DNA from: Streptomyces chryseus
GTDB taxonomy: Bacteria > Actinomycetota > Actinomycetes > Streptomycetales > Streptomycetaceae
Length of the DNA: 38,977 nucleotides
Direction: 5' to 3'
Assembly: GCF_014650755.1 (NCBI RefSeq)
Contig: NZ_BMVO01000035.1
Coordinates: 1 to 38,977 of the forward strand
Shown piece by piece: positions 7,902 through 14,936 of the stretch. Each line of letters starts with the position of its first letter. Positions within the stretch are counted from its first letter, which is position 1. A program made the translations under genes and the position numbers. Below the pieces are notes generated by a model, which saw only the letters and a list, made by a program, of their open reading frames with translations, did no database searches and was not told the DNA's origin.

Positions 7902-8687
7902 ATGACCCACAACGACAAGCCCGTCAACGGCCAGGACAACCCGTCCTTCCTCGACCTCCTCAACCAGCTGCCGCCCGTGCCTCCGGCCCCCGAGCACGGC
8001 ACCGGGCGGCTCGCATGGCTGCGCGCCGCGTGGAAGGAATCGTGGGAGGAGGGCGGCTTCCTCTACCAGCGGTGGGAGGAGGTCTTCCAGGTCCGGCACA
8101 GCAGCTGGCACGAGGTCGCCAACTGGATCAAGGCGGCCGTGCTGTTCGGCGGGCTCAGCCTCATCGTCATGATGCTGGACGCCGCCGGCGACATCGCCGA
8201 CGCCACGCTCAAGGGCCTGTCCGCCGTCCCGGCCACCAGCGGCGGCGACGGCAGCGGCCTGTGGGGCACGGTCGACCACCCCGTCCGCGTGTTCCTCGCC
8301 GGCCAGGCCGCGCACCTGGCCGTCGCCCCGGCCGCCCTGTACGCGTTCTGGCAGCTGACCGGCCTGCTCGGCCTGGTCGGCGGGTTCTTCGGCAACGCCG
8401 GTGCCCGCATCGCCTGGCTGCTGTTCGGCATCGGAACCCTCGCCATGATCTGGTCCACCGCCCCGGCCGGAGGACGCGCCGCCGCCACCGGGCTCGCCGC
8501 CCTCATGTGGGCCCTGGCCAGCATCTTCGCCCTGCGCGGCCTGAGCCTGCGGCCCATCGTCCACAACCACCCGCCGCAGTACCAGTTCAGCCCCGCGCTC
8601 CACCTGCACGCCACGCTCCCCGCCCCCACCCCGGCGGGCGACGACTACGGCGACGAACCCGACAACGTCCACCCGCTCCAGCGCTGA
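7902..8687 (+). CDS. Polytopic membrane protein, 261 aa, plasmid spread type
   Basis: The ATG at 7902 follows AAGAAGGAGC. A soluble ~65-residue N-terminus has an acidic-aromatic segment (WKESWEEGGFLYQRWEEVF). About five hydrophobic segments follow: ANWIKAAVLFGGLSLIVMML, VFLAGQAAHLAVAPAALYAF, LLGLVGGFFGNAG, IAWLLFGIGTLAMI and GLAALMWALASIFAL. A His/Pro-rich tail follows. It is probably an inner-membrane protein working with its two membrane neighbours. No conserved catalytic motif is seen. A transfer or spread role is inferred from context. Confidence 0.65.
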   Translation: MTHNDKPVNGQDNPSFLDLLNQLPPVPPAPEHGTGRLAWLRAAWKESWEEGGFLYQRWEEVFQVRHSSWHEVANWIKAAVLFGGLSLIVMMLDAAGDIADATLKGLSAVPATSGGDGSGLWGTVDHPVRVFLAGQAAHLAVAPAALYAFWQLTGLLGLVGGFFGNAGARIAWLLFGIGTLAMIWSTAPAGGRAAATGLAALMWALASIFALRGLSLRPIVHNHPPQYQFSPALHLHATLPAPTPAGDDYGDEPDNVHPLQR

Positions 8688-8805
8688 CCCCCGGTCGCTC
8701 CGCCTGGTCCTCGCCCCTCCCCGCCACCGCGGGGCCGGGCGAGGGCCGGACAGGCCGACCGGCCTCACGCACCACCCGACCTGTCCCCGACCGAATGGAG
8801 AACAC

Positions 8806-9021
8806 GTGGCCGTCATAGGCGTGCTGACGGAGCCGACCCCGCCCACCTGGTGGAAGGCCAACCGGCACAAGGTCTACGGCACCGGCGGACTGCTGATCGG
8901 CTACCTGATCGGCACCCACCTGCAAGGCGCCCCCGACCAGCAGCCGCAGCACCCGCGCCCGAGCCACACCACGCCGGCCCCGACCGCGCCCGGCGCGCAC
9001 CGCACGCACACGCCCGCCTGA
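8806..9021 (+). CDS. Small single-pass membrane protein, 71 aa
   Basis: The GTG at 8806 follows AATGGAGAA. A short cytoplasmic N-terminus (VLTEPTPPTWWKANRHK) precedes one hydrophobic helix (YGTGGLLIGYLIGTHL) and a Pro/His/Gln-rich tail. It is the last gene of the membrane-protein run, since a very strong hairpin follows at once. It is separated from its upstream neighbour by a gap with its own small hairpin around 8710-8743. The function is unknown. Confidence 0.6.
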   Translation: MAVIGVLTEPTPPTWWKANRHKVYGTGGLLIGYLIGTHLQGAPDQQPQHPRPSHTTPAPTAPGAHRTHTPA

Positions 9022-9034
9022 CGCGGCACCCGCC

Positions 9035-9079
9035 GCTCCGCACCCCGCCGACACGTACGACGTCGGCGGGGTGCGGAGC
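9035..9079 (+). terminator. Strong hairpin terminator
   Basis: A perfect 18-bp inverted repeat (9035-9052 with 9062-9079) has a 9-base loop and lies 14 bases after the stop at 9021. It is one of the strongest hairpins in the window and marks the end of the membrane-protein operon. Confidence 0.85.
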
Positions 9080-9107
9080 TGTGCACCGACCTCTGGAGGA
9101 ACTGCCC

Positions 9108-9215
9108 GTGCTCATCCCCCGCCCCCGCCGCCGCATCGGCCGGCCCCGCCCGCAGCGTCCCGGACCCCGCTACCCGTACCGCCCCCACCGGCTGCCCGGC
9201 ACCTGGAACCGGTGA
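9108..9215 (+). CDS. Tiny Arg/Pro-rich leader-like protein, 35 aa
   Basis: A GTG at 9108 is preceded by TGGAGGA at 9094-9100, a strong ribosome site. The 35-residue product is almost entirely Arg and Pro with a few aromatic residues (RPRRRIGRPRPQRPG). Its stop overlaps the ATG of the next gene (TGATG), so translation of the two is probably coupled. It could be a leader peptide or a small nucleic-acid-binding protein. Its reality rests on the ribosome site and overlap only. Confidence 0.5.
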   Translation: MLIPRPRRRIGRPRPQRPGPRYPYRPHRLPGTWNR

Positions 9216-9679
9216 TGCCGCGCCGCCGAATCAGGCGTCGCCGCCGCGAGGTGACCCGGGTGCCGCGCAGTGACGCGGCGCTGCCGGAGTTCGATCGCGG
9301 CACGGTGCCCGAAGGGCTCGTGACCAGACGGAAGTTACGGGACATGCAGCTGAGTCCCGGCGGCAACGAGGGCCCGGTCGCGATCCTGCGGTGCAGGCTG
9401 TGCGCGACCCGCCCGCAGTGGTCCTGCCGTCACCCGACCCGGGGCTTCCTGCTCCGCGTCGACCTGGCGGTGCCCAAGCGCACGCCGACGCTCGCCCAGG
9501 AATGGGCCCTGGACAAGGCGATGGCAGCACGCCAGACCTGCGGCGACTGCGGGAGGCGGTTCTACTTCTGCCTCTCCAAGAAGCTCGGCTGTTGCATCGA
9601 GTGCTTCGACGGCACCCCGGTGGACCCGAGCAGCTACTTCGCGCCCTCGGCACCCGCCGCTCACCGGCTGGCCGCGTAG
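9215..9679 (+). CDS. RRQRL-motif zinc-binding protein, 154 aa
   Basis: The ATG at 9215 overlaps the previous stop. The first 12 residues are Arg-rich. The TRRKLRDMQLSPGG segment (38-50) is the RRQRL-type motif of this actinobacterial family. RVDLAVPKRTPTLAQ (81-95) and a zinc site with CGDC (109-112) and a CCIEC cluster (126-130) also match the family. The molecular function of the family is not known; zinc binding is inferred. Leu41 is encoded by TTA at 9335-9337, so full expression should need bldA tRNA and be tied to late growth or development. A hairpin terminator follows. Confidence 0.75.
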   Translation: MPRRRIRRRRREVTRVPRSDAALPEFDRGTVPEGLVTRRKLRDMQLSPGGNEGPVAILRCRLCATRPQWSCRHPTRGFLLRVDLAVPKRTPTLAQEWALDKAMAARQTCGDCGRRFYFCLSKKLGCCIECFDGTPVDPSSYFAPSAPAAHRLAA

Positions 9680-9685
9680 CGCGAG

Positions 9686-9716
9686 CCCCGTCCCGGCCGC
9701 ACAGGCCGGGACGGGG
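9686..9716 (+). terminator. Hairpin terminator
   Basis: A perfect 13-bp inverted repeat (CCCCGTCCCGGCC / GGCCGGGACGGGG) has a 5-base loop. A second repeat (GGGCGGCCG 9724-9732 / CGGCCGCCC 9750-9758) follows it. Confidence 0.8.
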
Positions 9717-9793
9717 TACCACCGGGCGGCCGCAGCATCGGCAAAGAGCCGGCCGCCCGCTCCCTCACCCATCGAGATCAGGAGAAATCCAGC

Positions 9794-10303
9794 ATGACGC
9801 ATCGCCCCGCAGTCTTCGCGGCCCTGCTCGGACTGACCCGCGCCGGGAGCGCGATCGGAGATTTTTGGGTGCAGAACGATTTCTGCGCCCGGGTGAAGGG
9901 TGCCTCCGACGAGCACCCGGTCACCTTCAAGGACCCGGTCACCGGCCAGGAGACCACCCACGGCACGGCCGGTGGCCGCTCCGCGTGCCTGCATCACTGC
10001 CTGACCTATACGGCCACGCAGGCGATCGTGGCCGGGGCCGGGGCCCGTGCGCTCGGCATCCGGGTCCACCCGGCGGCGGCCGCGGCCGCGCTCGCCATCT
10101 CCTTCTCGACCCACTACGCCGCGGACCGACGCGTTCCCGGCGAGGGTTTGCTGGAGCGGATCGCCACCAAGACCGGCAAGGGCGGCTTCTACAAGCTCGC
10201 CGACTTCGGCATCAACGGGGCGTTCCACCTGGACGGCGCCTGGCACCACGGCTGGGAAACCGTCGCCGCTCTGGTCGCCACCACCAAGTCCACCACCCGG
10301 TGA
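9794..10303 (+). CDS. DUF3307-like membrane-associated protein, 169 aa
   Basis: The ATG at 9794 follows TCAGGAGA. The sequence has the H/D-containing pattern of DUF3307 proteins: GDFWVQNDF near residue 22, a Cys/His segment (SACLHHCLTY), a hydrophobic stretch rich in Ala (AAAAAALAISFSTHYAADR) and a C-terminal HLDGAWHHGWE. These His/Asp motifs may bind metal. The family occurs in phages and plasmids and its role is unknown. It opens a translationally coupled run: its stop overlaps the next GTG, and the following starts overlap in turn up to 12096. Confidence 0.55.
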   Translation: MTHRPAVFAALLGLTRAGSAIGDFWVQNDFCARVKGASDEHPVTFKDPVTGQETTHGTAGGRSACLHHCLTYTATQAIVAGAGARALGIRVHPAAAAAALAISFSTHYAADRRVPGEGLLERIATKTGKGGFYKLADFGINGAFHLDGAWHHGWETVAALVATTKSTTR

Positions 10304-10653
10304 CCGGCCGCCGTCCCCGCACCCGGCTGGACCGGGTGCGCGCCTCCGTCGGCATCGCCCAGCTCGCCCTCCAGCAGATCGAGGACGACCTGGGCGCCGA
10401 CGACGTCGACGCCCGCGAGCTCGCCGCGATCCTGCGCGAGCTCCAGGAGGACATCGACGTCCCCGGCGGCCTCTTCCCCGCCCTCGCGCAGCTGCTCACC
10501 GTCGCCGCGCGCCGGGCGGAGCAGATCGAGCCCGACCGCGACGGTGACGCCTCCTGCCCCCTGCACGAGGCCGCCGCCCTGCTCACCGACAACGCCGGGC
10601 CGCGCTTGAACTGGGCCGCCCGCTCCCTTCACCCGCAAGGAGATCCCGCATGA
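10300..10653 (+). CDS. Hypothetical helical protein, 117 aa
   Basis: The GTG at 10300 overlaps the previous stop by four bases (GTGA), and its own stop overlaps the ATG of the kinase gene. The protein is helical (RASVGIAQLALQQIEDDL; ELAAILRELQEDIDVPGGLFPALAQLLTVAARRAEQ) and acidic in the middle, with a single Cys and no membrane segment. Tight coupling to the kinase suggests a partner role, but no family is recognised. Confidence 0.65.
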   Translation: MTGRRPRTRLDRVRASVGIAQLALQQIEDDLGADDVDARELAAILRELQEDIDVPGGLFPALAQLLTVAARRAEQIEPDRDGDASCPLHEAAALLTDNAGPRLNWAARSLHPQGDPA

Positions 10654-11636
10654 CCTCGGTGCTGTACCCGGACCTGCCCGAGAACGGGCTGATCGTGCTG
10701 ATCGGCGCCTCGGGCGCGGGCAAGTCCACGCTGGCCCGCACCTGGCCGGCCTCCCAGGTCCTCTCCCTCGACGGCCTGCGCGGCGTCGTCAGTGACGACC
10801 CCGGTCGGCAGGACGCGACCGGCGACGCCGCCGACGTCCTCAAGCTGATCCTGGAGCGCAGGATGGCCCGCCACCTCAACACGGTCATCGACGCCACCAA
10901 CCTGGACCAGCCCGTGAGGGCGGAACTGGTGACGGCCGCCAAGCGGCACGGCATGCCGACCGCCGCGATCGTCGTCGCCACGCCTCTGGACGTGTGCCTG
11001 GAGCGGCAGGGCCCGCGCCCGGACAACCGGCGGGTGCCCGAGGACGTCGTCCGGTCCCAGCACCAGGCCATGGTCCACTCGCACCAGCGGCTCACGGCCG
11101 AAGGCTTCAACACGGTCGTCTTCGCCGACACCCTGCACCGCCTGGAGCCGTTCCTCGGGCGGCTCTCACAGGTACGGGAGGCCGACCTCGGGCGCGACGG
11201 CAGCGACGGCCTGGGCGACCTGTGGCTGGCCCGCCGGTTCTTCGGCCCGGAGATCCTGCCGCTGTGGCGGTGGCGCCCGGACTCGGACCTGGCGGCCGGC
11301 GACCGGGTCGCGGAGATCCGCCTCGGGCAGCAGTACCTCACCCTGGCCCTGCGCGAGGACGTCGACGGCGAGGGCGACTTCGGCTTCGACGTGGCGCTCC
11401 CCTGCCCCGCTGACTCGGAGTGCGCCGGGCAGGCGTGGGCTCCGGCCTACTCGGTCAGCGACCTGCACAAGGCGCTGACCGGCGCGATGGACAACGACCC
11501 GGACATCTTCTGCACCGTCCACGGCGGCCCCGACGACGTCGACCAGGAGGCCGACGACCACTACCGGGGCTGGGACGACGACCCCGAGGGGCGCGCCGAC
11601 CTCGAGGCGCAGGCCCTGGAGGCGATCAGCGCATGA
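10650..11636 (+). CDS. P-loop kinase-like ATPase (polynucleotide-kinase type) with C-terminal extension, 328 aa
   Basis: Residues 1-165 form a P-loop kinase domain. They contain Walker A GASGAGKST (19-27), the DGLR segment (41-44), VIDATNL (79-85) and an Arg-rich lid (RQGPRPDNRRVPEDVV, ~133-148). This arrangement is seen in AAA_33/zeta-toxin-like kinases and in the kinase module of bacterial Pnkp. The likely reaction is phosphoryl transfer from ATP to a nucleic-acid end or small molecule; the substrate is unknown. Residues ~190-328 are an unrelated domain with an acidic, Trp-rich tail (DDHYRGWDDDPEG). No antitoxin-like gene is obvious. It is coupled to its neighbours on both sides by 4-base overlaps. 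Confidence 0.7.
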   Translation: MTSVLYPDLPENGLIVLIGASGAGKSTLARTWPASQVLSLDGLRGVVSDDPGRQDATGDAADVLKLILERRMARHLNTVIDATNLDQPVRAELVTAAKRHGMPTAAIVVATPLDVCLERQGPRPDNRRVPEDVVRSQHQAMVHSHQRLTAEGFNTVVFADTLHRLEPFLGRLSQVREADLGRDGSDGLGDLWLARRFFGPEILPLWRWRPDSDLAAGDRVAEIRLGQQYLTLALREDVDGEGDFGFDVALPCPADSECAGQAWAPAYSVSDLHKALTGAMDNDPDIFCTVHGGPDDVDQEADDHYRGWDDDPEGRADLEAQALEAISA

Positions 11637-11899
11637 GCACCAAGGCCCCCGCGTGCGGCTGGGACCAGGCCGTCTTCCGGTGCGGGCGGTGCGGCGCCCA
11701 GAGCACCGCCATCACCGAGGCCGACTACCTCAAGGCCGTCGGCGCACACGGCGACGCCCACGCGGTGTGGGACCGGCTGAACCCCATCGAGCGCGACGGG
11801 ATCACCTCGATCCTGCGCACCATCCTGTCCGCGCCGGAACTCGCCGCGGAGCTCCTGGCCCTCGCCGACCGGCAGTCGGCCGGGGGCGAGGGCCGGTGA
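11633..11899 (+). CDS. Small protein with CxxC knuckle, 88 aa
   Basis: The ATG overlaps the stop of the kinase gene (ATGA). It has one clear CGRC knuckle near residues 17-20 with an additional Cys at 8. A helical C-terminus follows (ILRTILSAPELAAELLALADR). It could bind zinc as a half-ribbon, with partner Cys from a second subunit. No family is recognised. Its stop overlaps the next GTG. Confidence 0.6.
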   Translation: MSTKAPACGWDQAVFRCGRCGAQSTAITEADYLKAVGAHGDAHAVWDRLNPIERDGITSILRTILSAPELAAELLALADRQSAGGEGR

Positions 11900-12096
11900 G
11901 CCGCGCCGCCGACGGGCCGCACCCGCACCCGCTCACCCCGGCCGACCTCCCGGCCGGTGACGACTGGGCCCACGGTTGCCCGGACTGTCACCTCCCGATC
12001 CAGGGCGGGGGCGCCGGTCTCGCCGCGCACCGCCGCACCGTCCACACCCACGCCGGGGACTCCCGGCGGCCCATCACGATCCATCTGGAGTTCTGA
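11896..12096 (+). CDS. C2H2-like zinc-finger miniprotein, 66 aa
   Basis: The GTG overlaps the previous stop. After a Pro-rich leader the protein has a CPDC...AAHRRTVH segment with spacing C-x2-C-x13-H-x4-H, the layout of a classical C2H2 zinc finger. A short strand-like tail (RRPITIHLEF) ends the protein. A single finger could bind DNA, RNA or a partner. It is the last gene before a strong hairpin, so it closes the 9794-12096 unit. Confidence 0.6.
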   Translation: MSRAADGPHPHPLTPADLPAGDDWAHGCPDCHLPIQGGGAGLAAHRRTVHTHAGDSRRPITIHLEF

Positions 12097-12127
12097 CCGC
12101 CCCAACCTGCGTGACGGACGCTCCGTG

Positions 12128-12161
12128 CCGCCCCGGCCCCGTACGACGGGGGCCGGGGCGG
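12128..12161 (+). terminator. Hairpin terminator
   Basis: A perfect 13-bp inverted repeat (CCGCCCCGGCCCC / GGGGCCGGGGCGG) lies about 30 bases after the stop at 12096. Confidence 0.75.
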
Positions 12162-12199
12162 TCGCGGTGGTCCCTCAACACAGAGAGGAGTTGGACGTC

Positions 12200-12475
12200 A
12201 TGCGCCGATACGAGGTCGACGTCCCGATACACCACGCAACGGACGAGGACCGGCGAGGGCTTCACGTCTTCACCGGCTGCGCCGCCGGACCGGGCGAGGC
12301 CCTGGCCGCCGCGCACAGTGCCTACGACCGGGCCGTGCAGTACGTGTCCGCCGGCCGCCCGGCCCCCGACGACTCCAGCGACGGATGGGCCGCGCGCGGC
12401 CTGCGCCCCGACTGGGTCCTGGACTGGCACAAGGCCACCGCCAAGGCGTGGGTCAACCCCAACAGCCTGATGTGA
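12200..12475 (+). CDS. Hypothetical protein, 91 aa
   Basis: The ATG at 12200 is preceded by GAGAGGAG at 12183-12190. The protein starts MRRYEVDVPIHH and ends WVNPNSLM. It contains a helix (GEALAAAHSAYDRAVQYV) and a Trp-rich C-terminal half (GWAARGLRPDWVLDWHKATAKAW). There are no Cys motifs or membrane segments. It stands alone between two hairpins. The family is not recognised. Confidence 0.6.
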   Translation: MRRYEVDVPIHHATDEDRRGLHVFTGCAAGPGEALAAAHSAYDRAVQYVSAGRPAPDDSSDGWAARGLRPDWVLDWHKATAKAWVNPNSLM

Positions 12476-12563
12476 ATTCGCCCCGAGGCAGGCGCCATAG
12501 GCGTCGAAACCGTCGCCTGCCCCGGGTTCCCCATCCCGTACGAGACGAGAGGGAGACACCAGT

Positions 12564-13250
12564 ATGGACTCCGCCCTGCGCGTACAGGCCCGATCCGGGC
12601 AACGCGCGCTCCTCATCACCACCCTCGCGGTCCCGCTCACCGGCTGGACCGTCCACGCCCTGACGCTCCACCGGCGCCTTGCCAACGCCCGCAAGGACCA
12701 GCTCACCGGCCTGCCGTGCCGACCCGAGTTCATCGCGTACGGCGAGCGGCTCCTGCGCACCCGCCGCCGGGACGCCCTGCACGTCCTGATGCTGGACGGG
12801 GTCGACTTCAAGGCCGTCAACGACACCTACGGCCACGCCGCGGGCGACACCGTCATCCAGACCATGGGCCACCGCCTCGCCCGCTGGAGCTCCACCCGTA
12901 CGGCGCTCGCGGCCCGGCTGGGCGGCGACGAGTTCGCCGTCTGCGCCGTGTTCCCGACGTCGGCCGCCCTCGCGGAGATCACCGCGTTGCGCAAGGAGCT
13001 GCAGCAGCCCCTCCAGTACGAGCAGCACACGCTGCGCCTGGACGTCTCGATCGGCATCTCCCGCGCGGCAGACCTGCCCGGCGAGACCATGAGCCGGATC
13101 CTGCGCGGCGCGGACACCGCCATGTACAGGGTCAAGGAGGGCGAGGCGACGTTCCCGTACTTCGCGACGCGGGCCGACGCGTACGTGAAGACGGTCAACG
13201 GCCGCCGCGCCGGCCGCCGTGGGACGCACCTTTTGGCGGGTGCCGCGTGA
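12564..13250 (+). CDS. Diguanylate cyclase (GGDEF domain), membrane-anchored, 228 aa
   Basis: The ATG at 12564 follows GAGAGGGAG. Residues ~15-35 form one transmembrane helix. A GGDEF domain of usual length follows, with DQLTGLPCR (45-53), the DGVDFKAVND metal/substrate region (78-87), GHAAGD (90-95) and an intact GGDEF signature (120-124). The active site looks competent to make c-di-GMP from two GTP. The product-inhibition motif RxxD expected nine residues before the GGDEF is replaced by TRTA, so feedback inhibition is probably lost. In Streptomyces c-di-GMP acts through BldD and WhiG-RsiG to hold back sporulation. A plasmid-borne cyclase could keep the host vegetative during transfer; this is inference. 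Its stop overlaps the ASCH gene. Confidence 0.85.
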   Translation: MDSALRVQARSGQRALLITTLAVPLTGWTVHALTLHRRLANARKDQLTGLPCRPEFIAYGERLLRTRRRDALHVLMLDGVDFKAVNDTYGHAAGDTVIQTMGHRLARWSSTRTALAARLGGDEFAVCAVFPTSAALAEITALRKELQQPLQYEQHTLRLDVSIGISRAADLPGETMSRILRGADTAMYRVKEGEATFPYFATRADAYVKTVNGRRAGRRGTHLLAGAA

Positions 13251-13690
13251 GCGCCGCCGAACTCGAGGGCGGCGACTGGATCCGGGGCATCACCATCCGC
13301 CAGCCCTGGGCGACCTGCATCCTCGCGGGGAAGAGCACGGAGAACAGGCCCAAGCCCTGGAGCTGGCGTGGCTGGGTCCTTCTCCATGCCGGGATGGCGA
13401 AGCCGGAGCCCGCCGTGCTGCGCGACCCGCTGGTCGCCCGCACGATCCGCGGCCGCGAACTGCACCGCGGTGCGGTCATCGGCGTCGCCCGCCTCACCGA
13501 CTGCCATCAGGACCCCCACGGCTCCCCGCTCTGTACCGAGTGGGCGCAGACCGATGCGTGGCACCTGGTGCTCACCGACGTCCAGGAGCTCGCCCTGCCC
13601 GTCCCTGTCGGCGGGCAGCTCGGTCCCTGGAAGCCGGCACCGGACCTGCTCTCCCAGGTCCTCCAGCAGTTGCCCGACCTGCGGCCGTGA
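13247..13690 (+). CDS. ASCH-domain (PUA-like) protein, 147 aa
   Basis: The GTG overlaps the GGDEF stop (GTGA). The N-terminus has the ASCH signature ITIRQPWATCILAGKSTENR (residues ~15-34). VLLHAG and GAVIGVARLTDC strands follow, ending in a WHLVLTDVQEL strand typical of the PUA-like barrel. ASCH proteins bind RNA or modified nucleosides, and some are N4-acetylcytidine amidohydrolases. The substrate here is unknown. Its stop overlaps the next GTG. Confidence 0.8.
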   Translation: MSAAELEGGDWIRGITIRQPWATCILAGKSTENRPKPWSWRGWVLLHAGMAKPEPAVLRDPLVARTIRGRELHRGAVIGVARLTDCHQDPHGSPLCTEWAQTDAWHLVLTDVQELALPVPVGGQLGPWKPAPDLLSQVLQQLPDLRP

Positions 13691-13956
13691 CACGTAAGAA
13701 GCCGCCGTTCGAGCCGGGCTGCGTCCCGGCTCCCGGCGGCCTTCTCGACTGGCGCGACAGCCAGCACTACGACCACTGGCAGATGCGCCCCTGCGCGCTG
13801 TGCGAGCAGCCCACGCCGATGCGCTCCCACTCCGGGGAGCCGTCCCACAAGGCGTGCGCTGAGAACTGGATCTCCGAGCACCCCACCGAGGCCCGCCTCG
13901 GGAGGTTCGCCTCCGACGTCCAGCCCAAGCGCCGGCGCGACGACAACCACGCCTGA
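13687..13956 (+). CDS. Small zinc-knuckle protein, 89 aa
   Basis: The GTG overlaps the stop of the ASCH gene. The protein carries CALCEQPTPMRSHSGEP followed by SHKACAENW, a C-x2-C ... H-x3-C array (residues ~36-57) that should hold one zinc. A Lys/Arg-rich tail ends the protein. This CxxC...HxxxC design is common in small Streptomyces plasmid and phage proteins of unknown function. Confidence 0.65.
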   Translation: MTRKKPPFEPGCVPAPGGLLDWRDSQHYDHWQMRPCALCEQPTPMRSHSGEPSHKACAENWISEHPTEARLGRFASDVQPKRRRDDNHA

Positions 13957-13978
13957 ACTCCTCCACCTGGAGGCCCCC

Positions 13979-14185
13979 GTGGGCAGCACCCCGCAGCACG
14001 ACGTCGACCCCACCCTCGCCTATCCCGAGCCGCCCGCTTCCCCGCTCTGGCACCGCCAGGGCCCGAAGCCCCGGCCGATCACCCCGGAGCAGCAGCGCCG
14101 CAACTGCGAGCTCCTGCTCCGCGCGCAGTACACCCCCCGACCCCGCTCGCCGCGTACCACCGAGACCCTGGCGGAGGCCAGCTGA
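13979..14185 (+). CDS. Small hypothetical protein, 68 aa
   Basis: The GTG at 13979 follows CTGGAGG at 13967-13973. The sequence is Pro/Arg-rich (RQGPKPRPITPEQQRRNCELLLRAQY) with a single Cys and no motif. Its stop overlaps the ATG of the OB-like gene (TGATG). The function is unknown. Confidence 0.55.
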   Translation: MGSTPQHDVDPTLAYPEPPASPLWHRQGPKPRPITPEQQRRNCELLLRAQYTPRPRSPRTTETLAEAS

Positions 14186-14670
14186 TGGACACCACGCACT
14201 GCACCGTCGACGGCTGGGTCGACGCCATCCCCGCCCCCGGCCCGCACGGCACCGCGATGTTCGACCTGACCGTTTGTCCCGCCGATGCGGACACCCTCCC
14301 CGACAACGCTCCCGACACGGTCGTCTCCTGCACCGGCACGGCCGCCGGGATCGTCCACGAGCTGCTGACCGGCATACAGCCCGGCGACCTGCTGCGCGTC
14401 ACCGGCGACCTGGTCCAGCCCCAGACGCCCGGCGGGCCCGCCCGGCTCGCCGTGGAGGTCCTGGAGGTCCTGGACACCGCGCCGATGCTGGTCCTGAGCG
14501 ACATGGTCATCGACCGGTACGGCGACTACTGCGTGATCTTCGACGCCGACACCGACGCCGTGCCCGTCTTCACCGCGCGCGGCACATGGGTCGGCCTCGC
14601 CGACAACCCCGACGCCATCACCACCCTGATCGACATCCACGAGCGCGTGCACGGCGGTGACGACCGATGA
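14185..14670 (+). CDS. Possible OB-fold protein, 161 aa
   Basis: The ATG at 14185 overlaps the previous stop. The first ~100 residues are strand-rich and look like a five-strand barrel: CTVDGWVDAI, GTAMFDLTVC, TVVSCTGTAAGIVHELL, PGDLLRVTGDLV and ARLAVEVLEVLD. This is the pattern of SSB/PriB-type OB folds, with PGDLLRVTGDL resembling their core strand. The C-terminal ~60 residues form a separate acidic region (YCVIFDADTDAVPVF). Single-stranded DNA or RNA binding is therefore possible but not proven. Confidence 0.5.
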   Translation: MDTTHCTVDGWVDAIPAPGPHGTAMFDLTVCPADADTLPDNAPDTVVSCTGTAAGIVHELLTGIQPGDLLRVTGDLVQPQTPGGPARLAVEVLEVLDTAPMLVLSDMVIDRYGDYCVIFDADTDAVPVFTARGTWVGLADNPDAITTLIDIHERVHGGDDR

Positions 14671-14843
14671 CCACCGCCGCGCCCCGCACCGTCCTGGAGC
14701 GCTTCCCCGCCGGCCACCCCCGCGGCTCCTGGCCCGCCGACGAGTACGCCGCAGCCCAGCGCGCCCAGGGCCACGACGCCCACGTCGTGATGGACCTGAC
14801 CACCGACCAGTTCCTCGTGGTCACCGGCACCACCACCCGATAG
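14667..14843 (+). CDS. Small hypothetical protein, 58 aa
   Basis: The ATG overlaps the previous stop (ATGA). The protein (MTTAAPRTVLERFPAGHPRG... VVMDLTTDQFLVVTGTTTR) ends just before a strong hairpin. GC3-rich codon use and tight overlap support a real gene. A terminal strand pair (AHVVMDLTTDQFLVV) is visible. The function is unknown. Confidence 0.55.
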   Translation: MTTAAPRTVLERFPAGHPRGSWPADEYAAAQRAQGHDAHVVMDLTTDQFLVVTGTTTR

Positions 14844-14856
14844 CCCGCGCCAGACA

Positions 14857-14901
14857 CCAGAGCGCCGCACCCGAGCCGGAAGGCCGGGCGCGGCGCTCTG
14901 G
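14857..14901 (+). terminator. Hairpin terminator
   Basis: A perfect 12-bp outer stem (CCAGAGCGCCGC / GCGGCGCTCTGG) has a 21-base GC-rich loop that can fold further. It lies just after the stop at 14843 and 36 bases before the RapZ-C start. Confidence 0.75.
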
Positions 14902-14936
14902 CGTTCCCGTCCTTCACCACCGAGCAGGAGAACCCC

